This document shows positions 17,549 to 26,853 of a DNA stretch of 64,000 nucleotides, piece by piece. The notes under the pieces were generated by a model that was not told where the DNA came from, did no database searches, and was given only the letters and a program-made list of their open reading frames with translations. Each line of letters opens with the position of its first letter. Position 1 is the stretch's first letter. The DNA is from Allobosea sp. Lineage in GTDB: Bacteria > Pseudomonadota > Alphaproteobacteria > Rhizobiales > Beijerinckiaceae. The DNA is taken from positions 124,001 through 188,000 of the forward strand of contig NZ_JAFKFW010000005.1 in NCBI RefSeq assembly GCF_017308015.1, written 5' to 3'. The position numbers and the translations under genes are program-made.

Positions 17549-18415
17549 TCAGTGCTGCATGCCCCAGCGGCGGATTGTCTTGCGCTCGATGGCAGCGAAG
17601 ATGACGTTCTCGACGAAGAGGCCGATCAGGATCACGGTGAACAGGCCGGCGAAGACATTCGCCGTCTCGAGCTGGTTGCGGTTCTCGAAGATGAACCAGC
17701 CGAGGCCGCCAGAACCCGAGGAGACGCCGAAGACGAGCTCGGCCGCGATCAAGGTACGCCAGGCGAAGGCCCAGCCGACCTTGAGGCCGGTCAGGATCGC
17801 CGGGAAGGCGGCGGGGATCAGGATGAGCCGCACCAGCTTCAGGCCGCGCAAGCCGTAGTTCTGGCCGACCATGCGCAGCGTGTTCGAAACCGAGCGGAAG
17901 CCGGCATGGGTGTTGAGCGCGATCGCCCAGAGCACCGAATGCACGAGCACGAAGATCACGCTGCCAGTGCCGAGGCCGAACCAGATCAGCGCCAGCGGCA
18001 GAAGCGCGATCGCCGGCAGCGGGTTGAACATCGAAGTCAGGGTTTCCAGCAGATCGGCGCCGATGCGCGACCCAATCGCCAGCGTGGTCAGCAGGGCGGC
18101 GAGCACGATGCCGATGCTGTAGCCGATGACGAGGGTCTGGAGCGAAACCAGCATGCGCTGCGGGATGACGCCGTTGGCGATGTTTTCAACGAAGGCCTGC
18201 ACCGTCTGGCCGAAGGTCGGAAACAGCAGGGGATTGCCGAGCCAGCGGCCATAGGCCTCCCAGGCGAGGGCGAGAACCGCGAGGATCAGGCCCTTGCGGA
18301 CGAAGCCGAGACGATAGATCCGCTCGGCCCAGCCGATGGTCTTGGCGACGACGGGAGCGTCGCTGGAATTGACGTCGCGGATGATTTCCGGACGGAAGCT
18401 GACGAGATCGGTCAT
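17549..18415 (-). CDS. NitT/TauT-family ABC transporter permease
   Basis: 288 residues from the ATG at 18415, which has GGAGG eight bases upstream. An apparent GTG three codons earlier lies on top of that site and is rejected. About six membrane segments are visible, with the EAA-like loop ETLTSMFNPLPAIALLPLAL that contacts the ATPase. It belongs to the SsuC/TauC/NrtB group. It sits between the ATPase (16 bases upstream) and the binding protein. Confidence 0.88.
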   Translation of the reverse strand: MTDLVSFRPEIIRDVNSSDAPVVAKTIGWAERIYRLGFVRKGLILAVLALAWEAYGRWLGNPLLFPTFGQTVQAFVENIANGVIPQRMLVSLQTLVIGYSIGIVLAALLTTLAIGSRIGADLLETLTSMFNPLPAIALLPLALIWFGLGTGSVIFVLVHSVLWAIALNTHAGFRSVSNTLRMVGQNYGLRGLKLVRLILIPAAFPAILTGLKVGWAFAWRTLIAAELVFGVSSGSGGLGWFIFENRNQLETANVFAGLFTVILIGLFVENVIFAAIERKTIRRWGMQH

Positions 18416-18431
18416 GGCGGTCACCTCCGGC

Positions 18432-19211
18432 TCAATGATGCGCGAACAGCATGTCGTTGATGCGGGTTTCGAGCGCGGCCTGCTTGCCGGTGCCCATCTC
18501 TTCGGGCGGCACGCTGTTGAGCTCGGCCTTGACCTCGCCCGGATGCGGTGAGAGCAGCAGGATGCGGGTGCCGATCCGGATCGCCTCCTCGATCGAGTGA
18601 GTGACGAAGAGCACGGTGAACTTGGTGTCGTCCCAGAGCCGCAGCAGCTCGTCCTGCATCTTGCGGCGCGTGAGGGCGTCGAGCGCGGCGAAAGGCTCGT
18701 CCATCAGCAGCACGTCGGGCTCCATCGCCATGCCGCGTGCGATGGCGACGCGCTGCTTCATGCCGCCGGACAGCATATGCGGGTAGCTGTCGATGAACTT
18801 GGAGAGGCCGACCTTGTCGATATAGGAGCGGGCACGCTCCTCGGCTTCAGCCTGGCTGGCGCGGCCCGAAGCCGTCAGCGCGAAGACGACGTTCTCGCGC
18901 ACCGTCTTCCAGGGCAGGAGCTGGTCGAACTCCTGGAACACCATCATCCGGTCCGGCCCGGGACCGGCGACCTTGCGGCCCTTCAGACTGATCTGGCCCT
19001 CGACGGGCGTCAGGTAGCCGCCGATCGCCTTGAGCAGGGTCGACTTGCCGCAGCCGGACGGGCCGAGCAGGACGAAGCGGTCGGACGGATAGACGTCGAA
19101 GGAGACGCGCCGCGTTGCAGTGACCACGACATCGGGCGTCTTGTATTGCAGCGTCACGCCCTCCACCGAGAGAAGCGGAGTCGCAGTTGCAGCGTCGAAC
19201 GGGGCCAGCAT
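18432..19211 (-). CDS. NitT/TauT-family ABC transporter ATP-binding protein
   Basis: 259 residues from the ATG at 19211, which is preceded by GGGAGGG. The Walker A is LLGPSGCGKSTLL, the signature is LSGGMKQRVAIARG and the Walker B is VLLMDEPFAALD, followed by the H-loop FVTHSIEEA. This is the SsuB/TauB/NrtD type ATPase and the first gene of the operon. It is divergent from the TctD-like response regulator whose TTG start is about 105 bases away, so the two share a promoter region. Longer frames to 20012 are antisense to that regulator and were rejected. Confidence 0.9.
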   Translation of the reverse strand: MLAPFDAATATPLLSVEGVTLQYKTPDVVVTATRRVSFDVYPSDRFVLLGPSGCGKSTLLKAIGGYLTPVEGQISLKGRKVAGPGPDRMMVFQEFDQLLPWKTVRENVVFALTASGRASQAEAEERARSYIDKVGLSKFIDSYPHMLSGGMKQRVAIARGMAMEPDVLLMDEPFAALDALTRRKMQDELLRLWDDTKFTVLFVTHSIEEAIRIGTRILLLSPHPGEVKAELNSVPPEEMGTGKQAALETRINDMLFAHH

Positions 19212-19316
19212 GCACCCTCCCTTGTTTCGTTTCCTTACGCACTTATGGGCGCTTGCCGAGGGTGATAATCTGCGAGACTGACTCCAGCCTGACTCGGAGC
19301 CGGGAGGGAGATCCGC

Positions 19317-19982
19317 TTGCGTGTGCTGGTCGTCGAAGACACCGCCGATATCGCCGAGGCCGTGGTGATGCGGCTGGAGAAGATCGGCCACGCCGTCGAC
19401 TGGGAGCAGGACGGTCTCACGGCCTCCGAGCTGCTGGCCGTGCAATCCTATGACCTCGTGGTGCTCGATCTCAGCCTGCCCGGCCAGGACGGTCTGGCGG
19501 TACTTCGGCAAATGCGGGCGCGCCGGCTGAAGACGCCGGTGCTGGTGCTGACGGCGCGCTCGGCCGTGGACGAGCGCATCGGCGCGCTCGATCTCGGCGC
19601 CGACGACTACCTGATCAAGCCGTTCGACTATGGCGAACTCGAAGCTCGTGCCCGCGCGCTGCTGCGCCGTAGTGCCGGGCAATCCGACAATCTCCTGCGC
19701 TTCGGGCCGCTGGTCATCGACCGGGCCGGGCGCGTCGCGAGCATCAACGACCGGCCGCTCAACCTGACACGACGCGAGCTCACCGTCCTCGAAATCCTCG
19801 CCGCCCGCCCCGACCGGATCGTGCCGAAGGAGGAACTGGTCGAGCAGCTCTTCAATTTCGACCAGGAGGCGAGCCCCAACGCGGTCGAACAGTTCGTCGC
19901 GCGCCTGCGCCGCAAGCTCGCGGACGCCTCGGTCGAGATCAGGACCCTCCGCGGATTGGGGTATCAGCTTGCAGTTGTCTGA
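19317..19982 (+). CDS. OmpR-family response regulator, TctD/QseB-like
   Basis: 221 residues. The start is a TTG at 19317 with a strong GGGAGGG site upstream, directly giving the receiver motif RVLVVEDTADIAE. The phospho-acceptor is Asp51 in VVLDLSLPG, with LIKPF for the conserved Lys. The C terminus is a winged helix (LTRRELTVLEIL, VEQFVARLRRKL, IRTLRGLGYQL). It overlaps the kinase gene by 14 bases, so the pair is co-translated. The divergent NitT/TauT importer is the obvious candidate target. Confidence 0.9.
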   Translation: MRVLVVEDTADIAEAVVMRLEKIGHAVDWEQDGLTASELLAVQSYDLVVLDLSLPGQDGLAVLRQMRARRLKTPVLVLTARSAVDERIGALDLGADDYLIKPFDYGELEARARALLRRSAGQSDNLLRFGPLVIDRAGRVASINDRPLNLTRRELTVLEILAARPDRIVPKEELVEQLFNFDQEASPNAVEQFVARLRRKLADASVEIRTLRGLGYQLAVV

Positions 19983-21330
19983 GTTGCGCCTGTCGCTGCG
20001 CTTCCGCATCATCGCTGTGCTGGCGGCGGTGCTGGCGGCGGGGGCGGTCGTGCTGGGCGCCGCCGCCTGGCATTCCTCCTCGCTGGCCGCCCAACATGCC
20101 TATGACCGGCTCCTGCGCGGCGGGGCGGTGCAGATCGCGGAGAATGTCTATGTCCAGGGCGGTGTGGTCACCGTCGATCCGCCGGTCTCGACCATCGCCA
20201 CGCTCGCCGACTATGATCTCGTCTTCTACAAGGTGGTCGATCCCCGCGGCATCGTGGTCGCCGGCTATGAGGATCTCGCTTCGGGCGCCGACCCCGTTGA
20301 CATCAAGGCGGGCGTCGTCCTCGAAGACGGAACCTATCAGGGCCAGCCGGTGCGCATCGCTACGCTGGCGCGGCAGATTGACCTCCCCGGAACCAACAAC
20401 TGGGCGACGATCGTCGTCGCCCAGACGACCGAGGCGCGCAGAGCTCTGGCGCGCGACCTGACGCTCAAGGCGCTCGGCGTCATCGTCGTGATGAGCGTGC
20501 TCGCGTTGCTGGCGGCGGCCTATGCCGTGACGCTGGCGTTGAAGCCGCTGACCCGCATCGAGCGCGAGATCGCCGCGCGCCGCCCCGACGATCTCCGCCC
20601 GATCGAGGCCGAGCCGCCGCTGGAAATCCGCAATCTCGTCGAGGCTATCGACGATTTCATGCGCCGCCTCTCCGAGCGGATGGCGATCATGCAGCGTTTT
20701 ATCGCCGATGCCGCGCACCAGATCCGCACGCCGCTCGCAGCGCTCGACGCCCAGGTCGAGATCCTGATCGGTACGCCGGCCTCCCGGCGCAAGGCGGACA
20801 CCGTCAGGCGCATCCATGAACGCACGGCGGAACTCGGCCGTCTCACCGGGCAACTGCTCGACCATGCGATGGTGATCCATCGCCGGGACGCGGCAACGAC
20901 TATACCCGTCGATCTGAACGAGATGGCGAAATCCGTCCTCGCTAAGGCGGTACCGTTTTCGCTGCCCCGCGAGATCGACATCGCCTTCATGCCTGACGAG
21001 ACAACGCCGATGGTGAAAGGCGATGTCGTGAGCCTGCGCGAAGCGCTCAGCAATCTCATTGACAATGCCCTGAAGCACGGCGCGCACAGCCGCCTCCTCG
21101 TTGCGGTCGGTGCTGATGAAGCCAGCGCCTGGATCGAGGTCGAGGACGATGGCGACGGCTTTTCCTCTTCGCCGGCCGTATTGATGCAGCCTTTCGTCAA
21201 GGGCACTGCCTCTCCGGGCTCCGGTCTCGGTCTCGCGATCGTGGCAGAGGTCGCAACGGCCCACGGAGGCGAGCTTGCCATCGTGCGTGAAAGCGGCACT
21301 ACCCGGGCCCGGCTCGTTCTCGCACGCTGA
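19969..21330 (+). CDS. Membrane sensor histidine kinase, TctE-like
   Basis: 453 residues with a TTG start at 19969 overlapping the response regulator. A membrane helix near residues 10-35 precedes a 2CSK_N/TctE-type periplasmic sensor (AYDRLLRGGAVQIAEN, ATLADYDLVFYKVVDP). A second membrane helix lies near 168-188 (VIVVMSVLALLAAAYAV), followed by HisKA with His250 in DAAHQIRTPL and an ATPase domain with N-box LSNLIDNALKHGA and GSGLGLAIV. TctE relatives sense carboxylates and control TctCBA-type carriers. Here the neighbour is instead a NitT/TauT ABC importer. Confidence 0.9.
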   Translation: MQLSELRLSLRFRIIAVLAAVLAAGAVVLGAAAWHSSSLAAQHAYDRLLRGGAVQIAENVYVQGGVVTVDPPVSTIATLADYDLVFYKVVDPRGIVVAGYEDLASGADPVDIKAGVVLEDGTYQGQPVRIATLARQIDLPGTNNWATIVVAQTTEARRALARDLTLKALGVIVVMSVLALLAAAYAVTLALKPLTRIEREIAARRPDDLRPIEAEPPLEIRNLVEAIDDFMRRLSERMAIMQRFIADAAHQIRTPLAALDAQVEILIGTPASRRKADTVRRIHERTAELGRLTGQLLDHAMVIHRRDAATTIPVDLNEMAKSVLAKAVPFSLPREIDIAFMPDETTPMVKGDVVSLREALSNLIDNALKHGAHSRLLVAVGADEASAWIEVEDDGDGFSSSPAVLMQPFVKGTASPGSGLGLAIVAEVATAHGGELAIVRESGTTRARLVLAR

Positions 21331-21540
21331 GCAGGCTGCTGCCGTCTCCTTGAATGGTAGCTCCCAGCAGAGATCCCAATGGCCGCTCGGGACCGATACC
21401 AGTGAAAATCCGAGGTGGATCGGGCCGGCGTCTCGTTCCGATCTGATCGATTGATCCTCGGCCTGTCAGAGCGGCACCGGCTCCGTTCGGCAGAAACTTG
21501 GCGAGCTTCCTGAAGCCTGAGGCGGTCGGTGCGGGACCCG

Positions 21541-21806
21541 GAAGTTTCCCCGAGCGGCTTCCGCGAGGATCGGCTTCTCGAGCGCCAGGTTCGAGACCGC
21601 CTTGCGCACCCGCTCGATCTCCTTCTCGACGTTCTTCGATCGCTTCACCTGCTCGCCTTCAAACCGCCGAACGCCTCGCGCCAACGATAACAGGTGAAGG
21701 CCGCCCCTCCGATCGGGCGGGTCGCCCCGGCAACCAGCCGGCCTTGCGACAACAACACACCGGCCTGTCGCAGCTTCGCGACGATCTCGTCAGGCTTACG
21801 ACTCTT
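21541..21806 (-). pseudogene. Decayed IS3-family OrfA transposase fragment
   Basis: On the minus strand the sequence reads RKPDEIVAKLRQAGVLLSQG, then a degenerate centre, then CYRWREAFGGLKAS ending in a stop. After a one-frame shift it continues as QVKRSKNVEKEIERVRKAV then SNLALEKPILAEAARGNF. These are recognisable IS3-group OrfA blocks (EIVAKLRQ, YRWR.EYGGLK, LRKAVSDLTLEKLILKEAARGNF). The frame is broken, the downstream OrfB is absent and I cannot find terminal inverted repeats. The rest of 21331-21965 has no convincing gene. Confidence 0.7.
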
Positions 21807-21965
21807 CAGCGCCTTGGCGGCCTCGCCAGGGCTCGAAAGCCAACATCACGGAGGACCATTGTCCGGTTGGCAGGCCGGCAGCTTTAGAACGGCAATCGCG
21901 AGGCTACTGGCACCTCATGGAATGCCCACCCCAGACGGGGCACCTTCCGTGGGATCGAAACCGCC

Positions 21966-22778
21966 CTAGTTGCCGATCTGGAACGAGTAGTTGGCGCCGA
22001 CGCCGACCGAGAACTGATCGCGCTGGCCGATCGTGCGCACCAGAGGCGAGTTCGAGGCCTCCTTCGCCAGCCGGTCATAGCGCGCGAAAAGCGTCGTCGA
22101 CCATCGCTCCGACCACGTATATTCGAGCGCCGAGGCAAGACCGACGCTCTTGAGGCCGCCGGAGGGGCGGTAGGTGGCGAGATAGCCGTTCACCATCGAT
22201 TCCGCCGGTGTGATCCCGAAATTTCGGCGCATATATGAGGCCGTCCCGAGCGACAGGCGCGGCCCGCCCGAGACGGTGAAGCGACCGAAGCGCTCGACCC
22301 AGTCGGCCGAGAGGTCGGCGATGACGCCGTGATGCCCGTGGAAACCTTGGCGGATCTCCGCGCGCGTTCGCAGGCGCTCGAGAATCGGCCAGTATTCGGC
22401 AAAAATACCGGCCTCGATTGTCCAGGGCACGTCCCGCAGGCCGAAGAGGCGATTGTTCGAGCTGGAGTATCGGCCGCTTTTGAGGCCACCTGCCAGGCCG
22501 ATGCTGAAGCGGTCTGTCTCGTAGAGCGCGAAGTCCAGGCTGTCGTCCGGCGCACTGAAGCCGGCAGGCTCGCCGACGCGCCGCCAGCTCAGCGAGGGCA
22601 TGAAGGACGGGCCGGCCGAGTTGGCCCCGTCAAATTTCGGGCCGAGCTGGAGCGAGCCGCCGAGCGTGATGATCCAGCCCTTCGCGGGGGTGGGGTCGAT
22701 CAGGGCCGGCGCAGCCTCCTGGGCGCTCGCCGTGGTCGCGAGGAGAAGGCCCAGGCAGGAGACACTCAAGGTACGCAT
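21966..22778 (-). CDS. MipA/OmpV-family outer-membrane protein
   Basis: 270 residues from the ATG at 22778, which begins a textbook signal peptide (MRTLSVSCLGLLLATTASAQ) and has GGAG six bases upstream. The mature part is rich in alternating aromatic/polar beta strands, ends in YSFQIGN, and has the LGGSLQLGPKFDGA opening typical of MipA/OmpV proteins, which form a 10-12 stranded barrel or scaffold murein-active enzymes. It lies 93 bases downstream of the NtrC-type regulator on the same strand and may belong to its output. Confidence 0.85.
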   Translation of the reverse strand: MRTLSVSCLGLLLATTASAQEAAPALIDPTPAKGWIITLGGSLQLGPKFDGANSAGPSFMPSLSWRRVGEPAGFSAPDDSLDFALYETDRFSIGLAGGLKSGRYSSSNNRLFGLRDVPWTIEAGIFAEYWPILERLRTRAEIRQGFHGHHGVIADLSADWVERFGRFTVSGGPRLSLGTASYMRRNFGITPAESMVNGYLATYRPSGGLKSVGLASALEYTWSERWSTTLFARYDRLAKEASNSPLVRTIGQRDQFSVGVGANYSFQIGN

Positions 22779-22871
22779 AGAAATCTCCGGCAGCGCCGCA
22801 GTCGGCGCGCAGCATCTATCAGACTTCGCGCCTGCGATCACCCCGGCGCGCCGCTGAATTGCACCCGCCGG

Positions 22872-24248
22872 TCATTCCGTCACCGTCCGGCCGAGCTTGA
22901 TGCCGAGCTTCTTGATGCGATGCCATAGGCTCCGTTCGGCGATCCCCAGAAGGCGCGCCGCCTTGACCTGCACGCCGTCGCTGCGGCGTAGGGCTTCCAG
23001 GATGAATTCGCGTTCCATTCGCTCCAGCTCGGCATCGAGGTCGCGCGGCAGTGCGTCGCGACCATTGCGACGCGGGTTGTCGAACAGGTCGCGCGGTAGG
23101 TCAGGTATGTCGATCGTCGCACTTTTGGCGACGATCACGGCGCGCTCGATGCAGTTGTGCAGTTCGCGGATGTTACCCGGCCAGTTATGTCCCACCATCG
23201 CTGCGAGCGCGGCCGGTGAGAAGCCCGTGACGTGCTTGCCGATGGCATCGGATAGCTCATCCAGGAAATGGCTCGCCAGCAGCGGTATATCCTCCGGTCG
23301 TTCGCGCAAAGCGGGCAGCTGGATCGGGAATACGTTGAGACGATAGAACAGGTCTTCACGGAAGCGCCCTTCCGCCACGGCCTGCCGCATGTCCTTGTGG
23401 GTCGCTGCAATCAGCCGGACATCGACATTCTGGCTACGGTCGGCGCCGATCGCTTCGAAGCTGCGTTCCTGGACCGCGCGCAGGAGCTTTGCCTGGATCG
23501 CGACAGGCATGTCGCCGATCTCGTCGAGGAACAAGGTGCCACCATCGGCTGCGGCAAAGCGGCCGATGCGGGCGGAGACCGCACCGGTGAAGGCTCCCTT
23601 TACATGCCCGAAGAGCTCGCTTTCGAGCAGCGCTTCGGGAATGGCGGCGCAGTTGACGGCAACAAAGGGCCTGTTGCGGCGCGGGCTGTTGAAGTGGATC
23701 GCGCGGGCGACGAGTTCCTTGCCGGTGCCGCTCTCGCCATTCAGCATCACGGTGGCGCGCGTCTCGCAGACCTCCGTCACCTGCTCGATCACGCGGCGGA
23801 AGGCTGGACTGTTACCGATCAACGTATCGAAGCTGTAGCGCCCTTCCAGTTCGCGGCGCAGGCGCTCATTGTCGCGCACCACATCGGCGAGGCGCAGCGC
23901 ACGCCGGATCGTAGTCGCGACATCCTCCATCTCGAAGGGCTTGGCGATATAGTCGAAGGCGCCTTCCTTCACGAGCTCGACGGCGTCGCGGACGGTAGCG
24001 AAGGCAGTCAGCACGACGACGGGCTTCTCCGGCCAGCGACTGCGCACCTCGCGCAGCAGGGCCCGCCCGTCCATGACGGGCAAGCGCAGATCCGTCAGCA
24101 CCAGATCGAAATGGGCTTGGCCGAGCTCGAGCAGAGCGGCTTGCGAGCTCGTCACCGCCGTAGCGCGATAGCCAAGATCCTCCAATGCCAGTGCCAGCAC
24201 GTCGGCCAAGCGTTCCTCGTCATCGACGACCAAGATGTTCTGGGTCAT
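22872..24248 (-). CDS. Sigma-54-dependent response regulator, NtrC/DctD type
   Basis: 458 residues. Receiver domain with VVDDEERLA and predicted phospho-acceptor Asp53 in VLTDLRLPV. AAA+ domain with Walker A GESGTGKELVARA, the sigma-54-contacting GAFTGA loop and Walker B GGTLFLDEIG. A Fis-type helix-turn-helix (VQVKAARLLGIAERSLWHRI) ends the protein. Its start overlaps the kinase stop by four bases. Targets should carry -24/-12 promoters; I did not identify a convincing one nearby. Confidence 0.93.
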   Translation of the reverse strand: MTQNILVVDDEERLADVLALALEDLGYRATAVTSSQAALLELGQAHFDLVLTDLRLPVMDGRALLREVRSRWPEKPVVVLTAFATVRDAVELVKEGAFDYIAKPFEMEDVATTIRRALRLADVVRDNERLRRELEGRYSFDTLIGNSPAFRRVIEQVTEVCETRATVMLNGESGTGKELVARAIHFNSPRRNRPFVAVNCAAIPEALLESELFGHVKGAFTGAVSARIGRFAAADGGTLFLDEIGDMPVAIQAKLLRAVQERSFEAIGADRSQNVDVRLIAATHKDMRQAVAEGRFREDLFYRLNVFPIQLPALRERPEDIPLLASHFLDELSDAIGKHVTGFSPAALAAMVGHNWPGNIRELHNCIERAVIVAKSATIDIPDLPRDLFDNPRRNGRDALPRDLDAELERMEREFILEALRRSDGVQVKAARLLGIAERSLWHRIKKLGIKLGRTVTE

Positions 24249-25972
24249 GGCGCCCTACCGGGCTGCACACGGGGAAACGTCATCGTGAAGGCGGCGCCCT
24301 GTCCCTCCTGGCTGTCGCAAACAGCCCGGCCGCCATGAGCCTCGGCCACGCCCTGGACCTTGGCAAGCCCCAGACCGGTGCCCTTCGCCTTGGTGGTAAA
24401 GAACGGATTGAATATCTCCGCGCGGATGGCCTCGGGCACGCCAGCTCCCTGATCGCGAATGATCAGCGAAACGGTCGCCTCATCGCCAGTCACGGTCGCG
24501 GTGACGACGCCGCCCGCGGGCATGGCGTCCATGGCGTTCAGAACCAGATTGAGGCAGGCCTGATGGAGCTGGTCGGCGTCCCCCTCGATCATGGCGCCAG
24601 CCGTCCCGTCCTCCACCACCAGCGACAGTTTGCGCATGGCCAGCTCCGGCGCCGCGAGGGCGGCGACGCGATCAATCACGTTGCGCAGCGGGAAGACATT
24701 CATCACGGGCGCTTTCGGCTGCGCGAAGTCGAGAAAGTCGCGGATCAGCGTCTCGATGCGTCGGACCTCGTCGATGACATAGCCCAGCATCTTGCTCTCG
24801 GCGGCGCCGAGCTTGGCACGGTTGCGCACCACTTCCGTCGAGGTCTTGATGATGCCCAGCGGGTTGCGCACCTCGTGCGCGATGACCATCGCGGCCTGGC
24901 CCAGCGTCGAAAGGCGATCGCGGCGGCGTAGCTCGTGCTCCAGTTCCTGCAGCTTGCCGAGTTGCTCGGCCATGCCGTTGAACCCCGTCGCAAGTTGCGC
25001 AATCTCGCGCCCGCCACTGGCCGGAACGCGCTGGCCGAAATCGCCGGCGGCGATTGCCTGCACGCCGCGGGTCAGGGCACGCAACGGTCGTACCAGAATT
25101 GCCGACATGAAGATGCCGACGAGGATCGAAATGATGCTGCCGAGCAGGAATATCCCGAGAAACAGGCGTCCCTGACGAAGTTGCTCGAAGAAGCCGGCCT
25201 CGCTGCGCAACCCGATGAAGCTGATGGCCGCGAGCTTGCCGTCGATACCGCGGAAGCTCCCGTAGACAGCGCGATAGTTGCCGCCATCGGCCGCCGGCTC
25301 GAAAATCTGCTCTGCCCCGGACGCAAGGCGCGCGCGGATTTCATCGGGCACCGGGTTAAGCCGATCAGGATGAGTTTGCAGCACGGGCTCGAGCTGCCCG
25401 CCGAAATCGGCGAACAGGCGCACGTCGAGCGAGGTCACGACCTTGATGCCGCCGAGATAGCTCTCGTCGAGCCAGGTCCCGACCAGGATATTGGTCTGCC
25501 GGCCATTGATTTGAAAGGTCTGCACGGCGCCCGCCATGATCCAGCGCCGGCCCTCTGCCTCGATCCGGAAAAGCCCCTGGCCGGTCTCGGCCGGAAGCGG
25601 GCCGATGCTGGTGAAATCACGGGTCTTGAACAGCGTCGTTCCATCGGGCCGATAGATCGCGATCAGGTCGTAGCCGACGGAGTTCAGCACCGCGAATTCG
25701 CGCGCGGCGACATGCTGCATCTTCTGGTCGTCGGGCGCCTGCTCCAGCCGGTGGCCGATGACGCTCGCGACGCGCAGCGCCTCCTGCTGGGCCTCGGCGA
25801 TCTCGAGCGAGAAGAAGCGCGAGGTCTCACCGAGCCACTGCTCGACGTTGTCCTCGAACGTATTCGAGATCAGCCGGGCGGCGATATAGGCCGAGGCCAG
25901 CATCGCCGGAACGCTGACCAGCATGAAGCCGATCACCAGCCTGAGCCTGAGCGTGGTCATCCTCAAGGACAT
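24245..25972 (-). CDS. Membrane sensor histidine kinase partnering the NtrC-type regulator
   Basis: 575 residues. Membrane helix near residues 8-28, a large dCache-like extracytoplasmic sensor (about 30-270), a second helix (FLGIFLLGSIISILVGIFMS), a HAMP domain, HisKA with His366 in VIAHEVRNPLG, and an ATPase domain with N-box LNLVLNAMDAMP and GTGLGLAKV. The order suits ligand sensing outside the membrane. The ATG at 25960 is an alternative start. Cache-domain kinases of this class often bind organic acids or amino acids; the ligand is unknown. Confidence 0.92.
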   Translation of the reverse strand: MSLRMTTLRLRLVIGFMLVSVPAMLASAYIAARLISNTFEDNVEQWLGETSRFFSLEIAEAQQEALRVASVIGHRLEQAPDDQKMQHVAAREFAVLNSVGYDLIAIYRPDGTTLFKTRDFTSIGPLPAETGQGLFRIEAEGRRWIMAGAVQTFQINGRQTNILVGTWLDESYLGGIKVVTSLDVRLFADFGGQLEPVLQTHPDRLNPVPDEIRARLASGAEQIFEPAADGGNYRAVYGSFRGIDGKLAAISFIGLRSEAGFFEQLRQGRLFLGIFLLGSIISILVGIFMSAILVRPLRALTRGVQAIAAGDFGQRVPASGGREIAQLATGFNGMAEQLGKLQELEHELRRRDRLSTLGQAAMVIAHEVRNPLGIIKTSTEVVRNRAKLGAAESKMLGYVIDEVRRIETLIRDFLDFAQPKAPVMNVFPLRNVIDRVAALAAPELAMRKLSLVVEDGTAGAMIEGDADQLHQACLNLVLNAMDAMPAGGVVTATVTGDEATVSLIIRDQGAGVPEAIRAEIFNPFFTTKAKGTGLGLAKVQGVAEAHGGRAVCDSQEGQGAAFTMTFPRVQPGRAP

Positions 25973-26033
25973 GCCGACTTCTTGTACCCTCTCTTCCGAT
26001 GGCGGGTCATTCGCCGCGCATGGCTGCCCCGTC

Positions 26034-26465
26034 TCAGGGTTGCCGTGACCAGGTGTCGTCGTCGCAGATCAGCCCGCCGAGGACGCAACCGCGGACGACC
26101 AGGCTTTGCGGCGACGTCAGCGCGAGCGTCGTACGATAGACCTTGCCGTCGCTCGGATTATAGCCGTCGCCGGCAAGCGCACCTCCTGCATCGGGCTTGA
26201 AGCCCATCAGGACCTGGAGACCGAGCAGAGAGCGCGTGCGCAGCTTCGCATCTGGATTGTAGATGTCGAAGCGCTCCTGCTTCAGCCAGACGATCTTACC
26301 GCACAGAGCGGCTCCGCAGCGGCTGATCGCGATCTCCGACTCGCCGTCGGAATCCCGCCAGCGACCGATGATGTCGCTCATCGTGTCGGAGCGACCGGGC
26401 AAGGGAGCGGCCAGATTTGCGACGAGCCCCAATACCAGGACAAAGCCAGTCCTACGCATCGTCAT
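26034..26465 (-). CDS. DUF2147 family periplasmic protein
   Basis: 143 residues with a signal peptide (RRTGFVLVLGLVANLAAPLPGRS) and the DUF2147 core: IIGRWRDSDGESEIAISRCG, LCGKIVWLK, LLGLQVLMGF, YNPSDGKVYRTTLAL and VRGCVLGGLICDDDTW. The family is a small beta-rich periplasmic fold of unknown function. GGAGG sits five bases before the ATG, and the start overlaps the preceding transporter gene by 14 bases, so it is the last gene of the eight-gene operon. Confidence 0.85.
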   Translation of the reverse strand: MTMRRTGFVLVLGLVANLAAPLPGRSDTMSDIIGRWRDSDGESEIAISRCGAALCGKIVWLKQERFDIYNPDAKLRTRSLLGLQVLMGFKPDAGGALAGDGYNPSDGKVYRTTLALTSPQSLVVRGCVLGGLICDDDTWSRQP

Positions 26466-26853
26466 TGCCGCCTCCGAGCAGGACGACGCCTGCGATGATC
26501 AGTGCGATGCCACCTGCACGAATGGGATCGACCCGTTCGCCGAAGACGATCCAGGCCAGCAACGGCACCGTGATATAGACCAGCCCCGTCATCGGGAAGG
26601 CGCGGCTGAGCGGCATGTCGCGCAGGATCGCCATCCAGGCGACGAAGATGCCGACATAGCCGAGAATGGCGAGCCAGACGCCGGGGTGCGCGACCGCACG
26701 CGCCAGCATGGCCGGGCCGAAATCCAGATCGCCCAGACTGTCAGCGCCCCATTTGAAGGCGAGCTGCGTGCCGGTGTCGAGCGCGATGAAGGCGATCCAG
26801 ATCAGGGCCTGCCGCATGCGCGAGACGGGCGTGACTGCGGGGACGTCGCTCAT
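26452..26853 (-). CDS. Small EamA/SMR-like (DMT superfamily) transporter subunit A
   Basis: 133 residues with four predicted membrane helices (IWIAFIALDTGTQLAFKW, VWLAILGYVGIFVAWMAIL, AFPMTGLVYITVPLLAWIV, IRAGGIALIIAGVVLLGG). The order and the DxGTQLxFKWGAD helix-1 motif resemble half-size DMT carriers that work as dimers. A related but different four-helix protein is encoded five genes earlier in the operon (28874-29236), so a heterodimeric exporter is plausible. It overlaps both neighbours. Confidence 0.82.
   Translation of the reverse strand: MSDVPAVTPVSRMRQALIWIAFIALDTGTQLAFKWGADSLGDLDFGPAMLARAVAHPGVWLAILGYVGIFVAWMAILRDMPLSRAFPMTGLVYITVPLLAWIVFGERVDPIRAGGIALIIAGVVLLGGGNDDA

Noticed and set aside
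18432..20012. Long N-terminal extension of the ATP-binding protein
   Set aside because: The extension is antisense to the response regulator and lacks a ribosome-binding site; the ATG at 19211 has a strong one.
23268..24338. A 356-codon plus-strand frame over the NtrC-type gene
   Set aside because: Antisense shadow of a gene with complete AAA+ motifs.
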